From: DATARH01 sp963734125
GTDB lineage: Bacteria > Pseudomonadota > Alphaproteobacteria > ATCC43930 > CGMCC-115725
DNA: 64,000 bases
Direction: 5' to 3'
Assembly (NCBI GenBank): GCA_963734125.1
Contig: CAVTGB010000055.1
Coordinates: forward strand, 4,760 to 68,759
Below are positions 27,611 to 36,995 of the stretch, piece by piece. Made by a program: the position numbers and the translations under genes. Positions within the stretch are counted from its first letter, which is position 1; every line of letters starts with the position of its first letter. Under the pieces are notes generated by a model. It saw nothing but the letters and a program-made list of their open reading frames with translations. It was not told where the DNA came from and did no database searches.

Positions 27611-28662
27611 GCCCGCGCCACCTCATCGGAGTGGAAGCAGGCGGCGTAATGGCCCTGTTCCTTTTCCTCGAAAGACGGCATCTCACGCCGGCAGATATCG
27701 GTTGCGAAGGCACAGCGCGCGGCGAACGCGCAGCCGGGAATTTTTTCTCTGAGCGAGGGCACCGTCCCGGCGATCTCGGCGAGCCGCGGCAGGGGTTCGC
27801 GCGCGAGGCTGGCGCCGAGCCGCGGGACCGAAGCAAGGAGCCCTCGCGTATAGGGATGCAGCGGGTGGCGAAACAGCTGGCCGACCGGCGCCTCCTCGGC
27901 GCGGCGCCCGGCATACATGACGACGACCCGCTGAGCCATCTCGGCGACGACGCCCAGATCATGGGTGATGAGGACGATCGCGGCATCGATCTTCGCCTTC
28001 AACTCGCGCATCAAATCGAGGATCTGGGCCTGGATCGTGACATCGAGCGCGGTCGTCGGCTCGTCGGCGATCAAGAGCTTGGGGTTGCAGGCGAGCGCCA
28101 TCGCGATCATCACCCGCTGGCGCATGCCGCCGGAGAGCTGGTGCGGGTATTGCTCGATGCGCCGCTCGGCTTCCGGAATGTGCACCAGACGGAGCATGTC
28201 GACGGCCCTGTCGAGCGCCGCCTTCTTGTCGAGCCCTTGGTGCAGGGTCAGGGTTTCGCCGATTTGATGGCCGATGTTCAGCACCGGGTTGAGCGAGGTC
28301 ATCGGCTCCTGGAAGACCATTGAGATCTCGTTGCCGCGCACCTCGCGCATCGCGGCTTCGCTGAGTTCGCGCAGGTTGCGCCCGGCAAAGCGGATGGCGC
28401 CGGAGACGATGCGCCCGGGCGGCGATGGGATGAGGCGCAGGATCGACAGCGCGGTGACGCTCTTGCCGCAGCCCGATTCACCGACGATCGCCAGGGTTTC
28501 CCCCGGCATCACGTGAAACGACACGCCGTCGACCGCCCGCACGATGCCGTCGCGGGTGAAGAACCAGGTCTTGAGATCGGCGACATCGAGAAGCGGCTGC
28601 GGCAATGCACTCGGAGCCGGCGGCAGCGCCTTTACCGGGAGGGGTTCGTATACCGCCGCCAC
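27607..28662 (-). CDS. Dipeptide/oligopeptide ABC transporter ATP-binding protein (DppD/OppD type)
   Basis: 351 residues. Walker A GESGCGKSVTALSI, signature LSGGMRQRVMIAMAL, Walker B LLIADEPTTALDV, and the oligo_HPY tail with HPYTRGLLASVP and GCAFAARCAFATDIC. It pairs with the following DppF-type subunit to power the transporter. It starts 8 bases after the DppC-type stop. Confidence 0.93.
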
Positions 28663-28670
28663 AAGCGGCC

Positions 28671-29555
28671 CTAGAGGCGCCGCGCGAGGCGCGGGTCGAG
28701 CGCGTCGCGCAGCCCGTCGCCCAACAGGTTAATCGCCAGCACGGTCAACGACAGCATGATCCCGGGGAACAAGACGATGTAATAGGCGACCTGAAAGAGG
28801 CTGCGCCCCTCGGCCATGATGTTGCCCCAGCTCGGGATGTTGGGCGGCGTTCCGGCGCCGATGAAGGAGAGGATCGCCTCGGTGATCATCGCCGAGGCGG
28901 CGATGAAGGTGCCCTGCACCAACAGCGGCGGCAGCGTGTTGGGCACGATATGGCGCCACAATGTGCGGAAAAAGCCTGTGCCGCTGGCGATTGCCGCCTC
29001 GACATAAGGCTGCTCGCGCAACGTCAGCACGATGCCGCGCACCAGCCTCGTCACCTGCGGCACCTGGCCGACCGTGATCGCGAAGATCACGTTCTGCATG
29101 CTGGCGCGGGTCAGCGCCATCAGGGCGATCGCGATCAGCACCGGGGGGATCGACATCAGTCCGTCCATGATCCGCATGACGATCGCGTCGACCCAGCGGG
29201 TGAAACCAGCCACCACCCCGATCGCCAGCCCAAGCGCGGTGCTGAATAGCGCGACGCTGATCCCGACGATCAGCGAGACGCGCGCGCCATAGATCGTCCG
29301 GCTGTAGACGTCGCGCCCCAGCATGTCGGTGCCGAACCAGTACGCAGCCGAGGGCCACTTGAGCCGGTTTACCGGCGCCAGGGCCTGCGGATCGACGGTG
29401 CCGAGCCAGGGCGCGAACACCGCCATCGCGGTCATCAAGAGCAGGAGCACGCTGCCGGCAATAATCGTCGGATGGCGGCGGACATAGCGCCGGATTGGGC
29501 TCTCACGCGCCGGCGCGGCGGCCGGCAGGGCGAGGTCGTCTTGAATGACAGCCAT
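28671..29555 (-). CDS. Dipeptide-type ABC transporter permease (DppC type)
   Basis: 294 residues, start ATG at 29555. It has the OppC N-terminal region (FAPWLGTVDPQ, WFGTDMLGRDVYSR) and the six-helix core with the EAA loop EAAIASGTGFFRTLWRHIVPN that docks on the ATPases. It lies between the DppB-type and DppD-type genes, 11 and 8 bases apart. Confidence 0.93.
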   Translation of the reverse strand: MAVIQDDLALPAAAPARESPIRRYVRRHPTIIAGSVLLLLMTAMAVFAPWLGTVDPQALAPVNRLKWPSAAYWFGTDMLGRDVYSRTIYGARVSLIVGISVALFSTALGLAIGVVAGFTRWVDAIVMRIMDGLMSIPPVLIAIALMALTRASMQNVIFAITVGQVPQVTRLVRGIVLTLREQPYVEAAIASGTGFFRTLWRHIVPNTLPPLLVQGTFIAASAMITEAILSFIGAGTPPNIPSWGNIMAEGRSLFQVAYYIVLFPGIMLSLTVLAINLLGDGLRDALDPRLARRL

Positions 29556-29566
29556 CGCCCGCTTCC

Positions 29567-30508
29567 CTAATACCGGATGCGCGGGTCGAGGAGCGTATAG
29601 CTCAGATCGACCAGCAGATTGACCAGAACATAGGCGCCCGAAAAGATGAGGATGATCCCCTGGATGATCGGGTAGTCGCGGCGCAGGATCGCGTCGACCG
29701 TGAGCCGCCCGAGACCGGGGATCGCGAATACGGTCTCGGTGACGACGACGCCGCCGATCAGGAGCGCGACGCCGATGCCGATGATCGTGACGATCGGCAC
29801 CGCGGCGTTCTTGAGCGCATGGCCGATCAGCACCTGCTGGTTCGAGAGGCCCTTGGCTTGTGCGGTGCGGATGTAATCCTGCGCCAGGACGTCGAGCATG
29901 CTGGCCCGGGTGATGCGCGCGATCAGCGCGGCGAAGACCATGCCGAGCGCGACCGATGGCAGGATGATGTGCGACAGGAACGGCCAGAACCCGCCGGTGA
30001 TGCTGACATAGCCCTGCACTGGCAGCACATCCGCCCAGATCGCAAAGACGTAGATCAGGATATAGGCCAAGACGAACACCGGCACCGAAAAGCCGACGAC
30101 CGCGAACACCATGACCACACGGTCGATCCAGGTGCCGGCGTTCCACGCGGCGAGCACCCCCATCGGGATCGCCACCACGATCGAGACAATGAGCGTCGAC
30201 AAGGTCAATGCCACGGTCGGTTCGAGCCGCTGCTGGATCAACTTCATGACCGGCAGGTTGGTGAAGATCGAGATGCCGAGATCGCCGTGGAGGAGGTGCC
30301 ATACCCAGGTGCCGAACTGGATGTAGACCGGCTGATCGAGGCCGAGATGGGCGCGGATGCGGGCGATGTCGTCGACCGTCGCGGTGTCGCCGGCGATGAT
30401 CGCGGCGGGGTCGCCCGGGCTCAGGTACAACAGCGCGAAGACAAAGATCGCGACCACCGCCATGACCGGGATCGTCGCCAGAATGCGCCGGATGATGTAG
30501 GCGAACAT
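29567..30508 (-). CDS. Dipeptide-type ABC transporter permease (DppB type)
   Basis: 313 residues, N-terminal YIIRRILATIPVMAVV membrane helix, ALLYLSPGDPA, and the EAA loop (RTAQAKGLSNQQVLIGHALKN). C-terminal LVDLSYTLLDPRIRY is the usual DppB ending. First permease of the operon, after a 116-base gap carrying a repeat element. Confidence 0.94.
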   Translation of the reverse strand: MFAYIIRRILATIPVMAVVAIFVFALLYLSPGDPAAIIAGDTATVDDIARIRAHLGLDQPVYIQFGTWVWHLLHGDLGISIFTNLPVMKLIQQRLEPTVALTLSTLIVSIVVAIPMGVLAAWNAGTWIDRVVMVFAVVGFSVPVFVLAYILIYVFAIWADVLPVQGYVSITGGFWPFLSHIILPSVALGMVFAALIARITRASMLDVLAQDYIRTAQAKGLSNQQVLIGHALKNAAVPIVTIIGIGVALLIGGVVVTETVFAIPGLGRLTVDAILRRDYPIIQGIILIFSGAYVLVNLLVDLSYTLLDPRIRY

Positions 30509-30521
30509 CGCGCTACCCTAT

Positions 30522-30606
30522 TGTCGTCCCGGCGAACGCCGGGACCCATCGATCCGCTTCCTCGGCGCCTGAGGGATGCATTCCGGCCTTCGCCGGGATG
30601 ACATCG
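30522..30606. repeat. Intergenic palindromic repeat in the peptide-transporter operon
   Basis: GTCCCGGCGAACGCCGGGAC (from 30522) folds on itself, and TTCGCCGGGATGAC follows near 30588. This resembles the common 'CGTCATTCCCGGCGAACGCCGGGA' intergenic repeat of many proteobacteria. Its place between the binding-protein gene and the permeases could stabilise the upstream message and raise binding-protein output. Confidence 0.65.
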
Positions 30607-30624
30607 GCGCCTTCAGCACCGATG

Positions 30625-32214
30625 TCACTTCTTCTCGACATTCCATAAAAAGGGCACCGGGGCGATGATGATGCCTTCGATATTCTTGCGATAGGCGGTC
30701 GGGACGACGAACTGCCCGGTCTGCACATAGGGGATCTCGGTGGTGTAGGCCTCGACCTGGATCTCGTCGACGAGCTTTTTCTGGGCGGCGAAATCGGGCG
30801 CCTTGAACCAAGCATCGATCAGGCTCTCGATCTTGGGGTCGTTCGGCCAGCCGAACCACGCCTTGTCGGCGTTGCCGCGCAGCGCAGCGTCGAGCGCCGG
30901 CGAGAGCATGTCGGGCGCCGACGCCCACGTGTGGAACAGGTTCCAGCCGCCCTCGCTGATCGGCTTTTTCGAGGTGCGGCGGGTCACCAGCGTTCCCCAA
31001 TCGTTGGCGTCGATCTGGACGTTGATCCCCGCCTTGCCCAGCGCCTGGGCGGTCATCAGCGCCTGGGCATGGACGATCGGCTGGTCGGTGGCGTCGAGCA
31101 ATACGACTTTCTCGCCCTTGTACCCGGCCTCCTGGATCAGCGCCTTGGCTTTGGCGATGTTCGGCCCCTTCAACAATTCGTCGGCGCCGGCGTCACTGGC
31201 GAACGGGGTGCCGCAGACGAAGAGGGCCGCACAGGTCTTCCAGTACTTCTGGTCGCCGGCGACCGCCTGCATGTATTCTTTCTGGTCGACGAGGTTGAGG
31301 ACGGCTTCGCGCATCTTCGGGTTGTCGAACGGCGGCAGCAGGTGGTTGAAGCGCAGGATGCCGATATTGCCGAGCGGATCGACCGTGGTGACCGTGACAT
31401 CCTTGTTGGCGGCGAGCACCGGCACCAGATCGGAAGGCGGCTGCTCCCACCAATCGGCTTCGCCGGCGCCGAGCGCCGCCGCGGCCGTCGTCGTGTCGGG
31501 GATGTAGAGCCATTCGACGCGGTCGACCTTGGCGACCTTGCCGCCCGCGGCAAAGCTCGGCGGCTCCTTGCGCGCCACGTAATCCTTGTTCTTCACGAAG
31601 ACGGCCTTACTGCCGGGGACCCATTCCTCCTTGACGAATTTGAAGGGGCCCGAGCCGTCGACCTCGGTGACCTGCTCGAAGGGATCCGTTTTGGCGAACC
31701 GCTCGGGCATCATGAACGGCACGTTGCTCGACAGCTTGCCGAGCGCATTGAGGATCAGCGGGAACGGGGTTTTGAGGTGGATCGTGAAGGTCTTGTCGCT
31801 GTCGGCGGTGATCGTGCCGACCGCGTCCATCAGCTTTTGCCCGAACGGGTCGCGCTTGCCCCAGCGCTCGACCGAGGCGAGGCAATCGGAGGCGCGCACC
31901 GCTGTCCCGTCATGCCATTTGAGCCCGTCGCGCAGCGTGAAGGTATAGTTCAGCTTATCGTCGCTGACCTTCCAGGTGTCGACCATCTGCGGCTGCGGCT
32001 TCAAGTCCTTATCGAGAGCGAACAGCGTGTCATAGACCATGTAGCCGAAATTGCGGGTGATGTAGGCGGTGGTCCAGATCGGGTCGAGGCTGCGCAAATC
32101 GGCCTGTGGGATAAAGCGCAGCGTCGTCTCGGCGGCACCGCTCGCCGGCGCGAGGCCGAGGGTCAGGGCCACCAACCCGGCGGCGAGCGAAATTCTTCGC
32201 GCGATTCCCCACAT
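30625..32214 (-). CDS. Peptide/nickel-type ABC transporter substrate-binding protein
   Basis: 529 residues, SBP family 5. A signal peptide (about 1-27, ending ASGAAE) sends it to the periplasm. TLRFIPQADLRSLDPIWTT and the DGLKWHDGTAVRASD block are family hallmarks. It is the first gene of the operon with two permeases and two ATPases, so a dipeptide, oligopeptide or similar ligand is expected; the exact ligand cannot be told. It is divergent from the amidase gene, 167 bases apart, suggesting import and hydrolysis of an amide or peptide. Confidence 0.92.
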   Translation of the reverse strand: MWGIARRISLAAGLVALTLGLAPASGAAETTLRFIPQADLRSLDPIWTTAYITRNFGYMVYDTLFALDKDLKPQPQMVDTWKVSDDKLNYTFTLRDGLKWHDGTAVRASDCLASVERWGKRDPFGQKLMDAVGTITADSDKTFTIHLKTPFPLILNALGKLSSNVPFMMPERFAKTDPFEQVTEVDGSGPFKFVKEEWVPGSKAVFVKNKDYVARKEPPSFAAGGKVAKVDRVEWLYIPDTTTAAAALGAGEADWWEQPPSDLVPVLAANKDVTVTTVDPLGNIGILRFNHLLPPFDNPKMREAVLNLVDQKEYMQAVAGDQKYWKTCAALFVCGTPFASDAGADELLKGPNIAKAKALIQEAGYKGEKVVLLDATDQPIVHAQALMTAQALGKAGINVQIDANDWGTLVTRRTSKKPISEGGWNLFHTWASAPDMLSPALDAALRGNADKAWFGWPNDPKIESLIDAWFKAPDFAAQKKLVDEIQVEAYTTEIPYVQTGQFVVPTAYRKNIEGIIIAPVPFLWNVEKK

Positions 32215-32381
32215 CGCCCTCTCCTGTCCGAGCCGTTCTGTCAGCGAGACATTACGCGATCCGTTTCAACGCTCACAATCCCATAGGCTGACGCAAAGAG
32301 CGTGCCGGGTGGGCGTTGCGGGCCTGCGGCGATTCGCCGATAGTCGGGCTCGCGCAGTCGCCGCGCGGGCGGGAGAAAAAG

Positions 32382-33782
32382 ATGACGAGCGATTCCGGGA
32401 TTCCCTTTGCCACGGCGCTCGACCTGGCTGCGCTCTATCGCCACAAGGCGCTGTCCCCGGTCGAAGTTGCTCATGCGCTGTTCGCCCGGCTCGACGCGCT
32501 GCAGCCGATTCTCAACGCATTCTGCGTCATTGACCGCGACGGCGCGCTCGCCGCCGCACGCGCCGCGGAAGCCCGCTGGCAGCAGGGCCAGCCGCTCGGC
32601 CCGCTCGACGGCGTGCCGGCGACGATCAAGGATCTCGTGCTGATGCGCGGCTTTCCGACGCTGCGCGGCTCACGCCTCATCGATCCGGAGCAGGAGTGGC
32701 TGGAAGACGGCCCGGCGGTGGCCCGGCTGCGCGAGGCGGGCGCGGTCATCCTCGGCAAGACGACGACCCCGGAGTTCGGCTGGAAGGCGTTGGGCGACAG
32801 CCCCTTGACCGGCATCACCTGCAACCCCTGGAACCGGGAACGCACCACCGGCGGCAGCAGCGCCGGCGCGGCCGCCGCCTGCGCCGCCGGGATCGCCCCC
32901 CTCCATGTCGGCAGCGACGGCGCCGGCTCGATCCGCATCCCCGCGTCCTTCACCGGCATTTTCGGGATCAAGGCGACGTTCGGCCGGGTGCCGGCCTATC
33001 CCTCCTCGCCCATGGGCCTCTTATCGAATGTCGGCCCGATGACGCGCAGCGTGCGCGACGGGGCGCTGATGCTCAACGTGTTGGCGCGGCCCGACCATCG
33101 CGATCCCTATTCCCTCCCGCCCGACGACCACGATTATCTCGCCGGAATCGACGAGGGCGTGAAGGGCTGGCACGTCGCCTACAGCCCGAATCTCGGCTAT
33201 GCCAAGGTCAATCCCGAGATCGCCGCCGCGTGCGCCAGCGCCGCCAGGCAATTCGAGGCTCTCGGCGCCACGGTCGAAGAAGTCGGCGCGATCTTCCCGA
33301 ACCCGCGCGAGGCGCTCTTAACGTTGTGGGCCGCCGGCGCCGCCATCGTCTTGTCGGCCTACCCGAAGCGGCAGCATTCGCTGTGCGACCCCGGGCTTGT
33401 CGCCGTCGCGGCCGAGGGCGAGCAAATCCGCGCCATCGATTATGTCGCCGCCGACATGGTCCGCACCACGCTCGGGCAAAGGATGGCGCAATTCCACCAG
33501 CGCTATGATCTGCTGTTGACGCCGATGATGCCGGTGGTCGCGCTGCCGACCGGCCAGAACCTCGACGATCCCGCGACCGAACGCAGCTGGATTGACTGGT
33601 CGCCGTTCAGCTATCCGTTCAACATGACCCGCCAGCCGGCGGCGAGCGTGCCGTGCGGGCTGACCCGCGGGGGCCTGCCGATCGGGTTGCAGATCGTCGG
33701 ACCGCTTTACGGCGAGGACCGCGTGTTGCGAGCGGCGCGCGCCTTCGAGACGACCCAGCCGCAACGCCGCCCGCCAATCTAG
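32382..33782 (+). CDS. Amidase (amidase signature family)
   Basis: 466 residues. ATG 32382 follows GGGAG at 32371-32375. The Ser-cisSer-Lys triad is complete: Lys in TIKDLVLM, the cis-Ser in RTTGGSSAGAAAA, and the nucleophile Ser in VGSDGAGSIRIPAS. It hydrolyses an amide or related C-N bond; the substrate is unknown. It is not obviously GatA, since no gatB/gatC are near. It is divergently paired with the peptide ABC operon and followed 12 bases later by a GNAT gene. Confidence 0.9.
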   Translation: MTSDSGIPFATALDLAALYRHKALSPVEVAHALFARLDALQPILNAFCVIDRDGALAAARAAEARWQQGQPLGPLDGVPATIKDLVLMRGFPTLRGSRLIDPEQEWLEDGPAVARLREAGAVILGKTTTPEFGWKALGDSPLTGITCNPWNRERTTGGSSAGAAAACAAGIAPLHVGSDGAGSIRIPASFTGIFGIKATFGRVPAYPSSPMGLLSNVGPMTRSVRDGALMLNVLARPDHRDPYSLPPDDHDYLAGIDEGVKGWHVAYSPNLGYAKVNPEIAAACASAARQFEALGATVEEVGAIFPNPREALLTLWAAGAAIVLSAYPKRQHSLCDPGLVAVAAEGEQIRAIDYVAADMVRTTLGQRMAQFHQRYDLLLTPMMPVVALPTGQNLDDPATERSWIDWSPFSYPFNMTRQPAASVPCGLTRGGLPIGLQIVGPLYGEDRVLRAARAFETTQPQRRPPI

Positions 33783-33794
33783 CCGGAGGAGAGG

Positions 33795-34232
33795 ATGAGT
33801 GCCAATTCCGCCCCTTCGATCACCGTCACCGACGCGCCGGACGCCAGCGACACCGCGGTCATCGCCGACGGTCTCAGTGCCTACAACTTCAGCCAGACCG
33901 GATACCGCGACCATCGCCCGCTCGCCGTCTTTGTCCGCGATCCCGCGACCGGCAAGGTCTTGGGCGGGCTCTACGGGCGGTCCTCGTTCGGGATGGTCTA
34001 TGTCGAGCGCTTCTTCCTGCCCGAGGATTTGCGCCGCGACCGCATCGGCAGCCGCGTCCTGGCGCTGGCCGAAGAAGAGGGAAGACGGCGCGGCTGCACC
34101 CGGATCGCGCTGACGACATTGAGCGTCCAGGCCCCCGGTTTCTACCAGAAACAGGGCTACGACATCGGCGTGACGCTCGATTGCGACCCGCCCGGCCTCA
34201 CCCGCTATTACATGACCAAGCGGCTGGTTTGA
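33795..34232 (+). CDS. GNAT family N-acetyltransferase
   Basis: 145 residues. GGAGGAGAGG just before ATG 33795. The GNAT core shows VERFFLPEDLRRDRIGSRVLALAE (strand 4 and the acetyl-CoA loop, R-x-x-x-I-G) and GFYQKQGYDIG near the C-terminus. It likely forms a transcript with the amidase 12 bases upstream. The acceptor is unknown. Confidence 0.85.
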   Translation: MSANSAPSITVTDAPDASDTAVIADGLSAYNFSQTGYRDHRPLAVFVRDPATGKVLGGLYGRSSFGMVYVERFFLPEDLRRDRIGSRVLALAEEEGRRRGCTRIALTTLSVQAPGFYQKQGYDIGVTLDCDPPGLTRYYMTKRLV

Positions 34233-34234
34233 GC

Positions 34235-34359
34235 CCCTCTCCCGCACTGCGGGAGAGGGTGCCGAGCGCAGCGAGGCGGGTGAGGGTGTTCGCCGCGAGA
34301 CCCTCACCCACCCGTCGCGCCCGCGACGGGTCCCCCCTCTCCCGCGGTGCGGGAGAGGG
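34235..34359. repeat. REP-like palindromic intergenic element
   Basis: Same design as the copy at 24685-24805: hairpins CCCTCTCCCGCACTGCGGGAGAGGG (34236-34259) and the matching one near 34336-34359 surround GCGGGTGAGGG / CCCTCACCCACCCG arms. It fills the space between the convergent GNAT and enoyl-CoA hydratase genes and could act as a two-way terminator. Confidence 0.8.
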
Positions 34360-34366
34360 ATCGGCG

Positions 34367-35185
34367 CTATTCCTTGAATTGCGCGGCGCGCCAGCGCACG
34401 GCGGCGGGGACGCCCTCGGTGCGGGCGATCTCGCGGAAGCGTTCGCCGAGTTCGGTCTTTGTCGCATAGAGCGGGGCGACGACGTCGAGGCCGATATGGA
34501 TGCGGTTGGTGAACCCGGCCGCGTCAGCCCCGCGGTTGATCGCGAGCTTGGTTGCATAGAGCGCCTCGGGCGAGATCAGGGAGAGGCGCTTGGCCCAGGC
34601 GAGGCTTTTCTCCTTGAGTTCGGCCAATGGCACCACGCGGTTGACCATGCCGAGTTCGCGCGCGCTCTCAGCGTCGATTGCGTCACCGAAATAGAGGAGC
34701 TCGCGGGCCTTTTTGTAGCCGATGATCGCCGGCATCACGATCGCCGGGCCGACGCTCGAAAAGCGGATTTCCGGCTCGCCGAACGTGGCGTTGTCGGCGG
34801 CGATGGTCAGGTCGCACAACATGACGAGCTCGCACCCACCGCCCATCACATGACCCTGGACTGACGCAATGACCGGCTTTTGCAGGTTCCACGGCACCAT
34901 CTCGAAATCGAGCTGATGGGCGAGGTGCTTGTGCGTCTTGATCGGGTCGCTGCGCCAGTCGTCAGCTCCCGGCTCCTTGGCGCCGATGTCGTAGCCGGCG
35001 CAAAAGCTGCGCCCCGCCGCGCGCAAGAGGACGACGCTGGTTGCCCGATCGGCATCGGCGCGGCGAAACGCGTCGAGCAGCTGGTGCAACAGCTCGGCGC
35101 TGATCGCGTTCAGCTTTTCCGGGCGGTTGAGGGTGATGACGCTGACCTTGTCGTCGATTTCGTACAAGACCACGGGATCGGCCAC
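34367..35185 (-). CDS. Enoyl-CoA hydratase/isomerase family protein
   Basis: 272 residues. The GTG start at 35185 is fixed by AGAGGAGG a few bases upstream. Crotonase-fold signatures are FCAGYDIGAKE (oxyanion loop), QGHVMGGGCELVMLCDLTIA and GEPEIRFSSVGP. Members hydrate enoyl-CoA esters or do related CoA chemistry; the usual catalytic Glu of hydratases is replaced around SSVGPAIV, so another crotonase reaction is possible. Gene stands alone, divergent from the SDR. Confidence 0.85.
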   Translation of the reverse strand: MADPVVLYEIDDKVSVITLNRPEKLNAISAELLHQLLDAFRRADADRATSVVLLRAAGRSFCAGYDIGAKEPGADDWRSDPIKTHKHLAHQLDFEMVPWNLQKPVIASVQGHVMGGGCELVMLCDLTIAADNATFGEPEIRFSSVGPAIVMPAIIGYKKARELLYFGDAIDAESARELGMVNRVVPLAELKEKSLAWAKRLSLISPEALYATKLAINRGADAAGFTNRIHIGLDVVAPLYATKTELGERFREIARTEGVPAAVRWRAAQFKE

Positions 35186-35354
35186 GATAACCTCCTCTTT
35201 AACTCGGCTCGGACCATCCTACCCTCATTGCCTGGCGGCCTCATTGTGACCTGCGCGCCCCGGCCCCCGCCGGCCGCGATTTCGGCCCTGTACGCGCCGG
35301 CAAACCTGATATCCTGGCGTCAATCGCGGATCGACAAACCAGGAGGAAGGGACC

Positions 35355-36110
35355 ATGGCCTCGAACGGCAAAGTCGCGCTTGTCACCGGCGGCGGCAGCG
35401 GGATCGGCAAGGCATCGGCGTTGGCGCTGGCGCGGGAGGGCTTTGCCGTCGTCGTCGCCGGGCGTCGTCCCGACCCGCTCAACGCGGTCGTCAGCGAGAT
35501 CGAAGGCCTGCAAGGCCGGGCGCTCGGCGTCCCCACCGATGTCGGTGATCCCGCTTCGGTCGAGGCGCTGTTTGCGGCGACCAAGGCGAAGTTCGGGCGG
35601 CTCGACGTCCTCTTCAACAATGCCGGGTTTGGCGCCGGCGCGCCGATCGAGGACCTCGAATACGCCAAGTGGAAGGCGGTGGTGGACACGATCCTGACGG
35701 GCTCGTTCCTGTGCACCCAGCAGGCCTTCCGGATGATGAAGGACCAGCAGCCGATGGGCGGGCGCATCATCAACAACGGCTCGATATCGGCGCATGTGCC
35801 GCGGCCCCATTCGGTCGCCTACACCTCGTGCAAGCACGCGATCACCGGGCTCACCAAATCAACTTCGCTCGACGGCCGCAGATACGACATCTCGTGCGGC
35901 CAAATCGATGTCGGCAACGCCTTGACCGAGATGACCCAGCGGATGACGCGCGGGGTGCCGCAACCCAACGGCGAAATCGTCGTCGAGCCGACGATGGACG
36001 TCGAGAACGTCGCCCGCGCCGTCGTCTTCATGTCGACCGTGACCCCCGAGGCCAACGTCCAGTTCATCACCGTGATGGCGACCAAGATGCCGTTTGTCGG
36101 GCGGGGGTAG
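35355..36110 (+). CDS. Short-chain dehydrogenase/reductase
   Basis: 251 residues, AGGAGGAAGG before the ATG. NAD(P)-binding TGGGSGIGKA (about 11-20), FNNAGFG, and the catalytic Ser-Tyr-Lys set in NGSISAHVPRPHS and YTSCK. Arg in AGRRPD suggests NADP preference. Substrate unknown. Confidence 0.9.
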   Translation: MASNGKVALVTGGGSGIGKASALALAREGFAVVVAGRRPDPLNAVVSEIEGLQGRALGVPTDVGDPASVEALFAATKAKFGRLDVLFNNAGFGAGAPIEDLEYAKWKAVVDTILTGSFLCTQQAFRMMKDQQPMGGRIINNGSISAHVPRPHSVAYTSCKHAITGLTKSTSLDGRRYDISCGQIDVGNALTEMTQRMTRGVPQPNGEIVVEPTMDVENVARAVVFMSTVTPEANVQFITVMATKMPFVGRG

Positions 36111-36132
36111 CCGAGTAGCGCGGGATCGGCAC

Positions 36133-36206
36133 GAGATTGCTTCGTCGCTAGCGCTCCTCGCAATGACGACCCATCGCCCTCATTGCGAGCCAAGCGAAGC
36201 AATCTC
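36133..36206. repeat. Dispersed inverted repeat (GAGATTGCTTCG type)
   Basis: Perfect 12-bp arms GAGATTGCTTCG (36133-36144) and CGAAGCAATCTC (36195-36206), with inner arms CTCGCAATG and CATTGCGAG. This matches a repeat widely seen in proteobacterial intergenic DNA. It separates the convergent SDR and ABC permease genes. Confidence 0.8.
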
Positions 36207-36209
36207 GAT

Positions 36210-36995
36210 TTATTCCTCCTCCTCAGTAATCGCGCTCTCGTGCCAGTGGCGCAGGAGGCGGCGCGACAGGAGGTCGAGCAGGAGGTAGATCACGATGCCG
36301 GTCAGCGACAGGAGGAACAGGGCGGCGAACATGCGCGGGATCGCGAGGCGATAGCCGGCTTCGAGGATGCGGAAGGCGAGCCCGCTTTCGGCGCCGCCGG
36401 TGCCGGCGACGAATTCGGCGACCACTGCGCCGATGAGGGCGAGCCCGCCGCTGATCCGAAGGCCGGCGAGAAAATAGGGAAGCGCGGTCGGCAGCCGCAG
36501 ATACAAGAGGGTCTGTCCGGGTGAAGCGCCATAGAGGCGAAACAGCATCAGCAGGTTGCGGTCGGCGCTGTTGAGCCCGACCGTGGTGTTGGAGACGATC
36601 GGGAAAAACGCGACGATCCAGGCACACACCAAGAGCGCCAGAAACGGCTGGCGCACCCAGATGATGATGAGCGGCGCGATCGCCACGATCGGCGTCACCT
36701 GCAGGATCACCGCATAGGGGAAGAGGCTCAATTCGAGGATCCGCGAGCGAGAGAAGAGGAGCGCGAGGGCGCCGCCGAAGAACGCCGCAGCAGCCAATGC
36801 CGCAAGCGTGATGCGCAACGTCACCAGGAGCGAGCCAAAGAGGCTCGGCCCGTCGACCCAGAGGCTCCGCGCGACCGCGCTCGGCGCCGGCAGGATGTAG
36901 GCCGGGATGCCTTCGAGGCGCACCACCGCCTCCCAGGCCGCGAGAAACAGGACGCCGATCGCGAGCGGGGCGAGGAGGCGCGTCGCCCGGTTCAT
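36210..36995 (-). CDS. ABC transporter permease (SsuC/TauC/NrtB type)
   Basis: 261 residues, six membrane helices in the BPD_transp_1 fold, with the N-terminal IPAYILPAPSAVARSLW block and the EAA-type loop LFRLYGASPGQTLLYLRLPTALPYF. The ATG at 36995 overlaps the ATPase stop by one base, so translation is coupled. With the next two genes it forms a three-part importer of the nitrate/taurine/sulfonate/HMP-precursor class. Confidence 0.9.
   Translation of the reverse strand: MNRATRLLAPLAIGVLFLAAWEAVVRLEGIPAYILPAPSAVARSLWVDGPSLFGSLLVTLRITLAALAAAAFFGGALALLFSRSRILELSLFPYAVILQVTPIVAIAPLIIIWVRQPFLALLVCAWIVAFFPIVSNTTVGLNSADRNLLMLFRLYGASPGQTLLYLRLPTALPYFLAGLRISGGLALIGAVVAEFVAGTGGAESGLAFRILEAGYRLAIPRMFAALFLLSLTGIVIYLLLDLLSRRLLRHWHESAITEEEE

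Noticed and set aside
29556..30302. Upstream extension of the DppC-type frame across dppB
   Set aside because: It runs antiparallel in sense to no family and overlaps the clear dppB gene; ATG 29555 gives a normal DppC.
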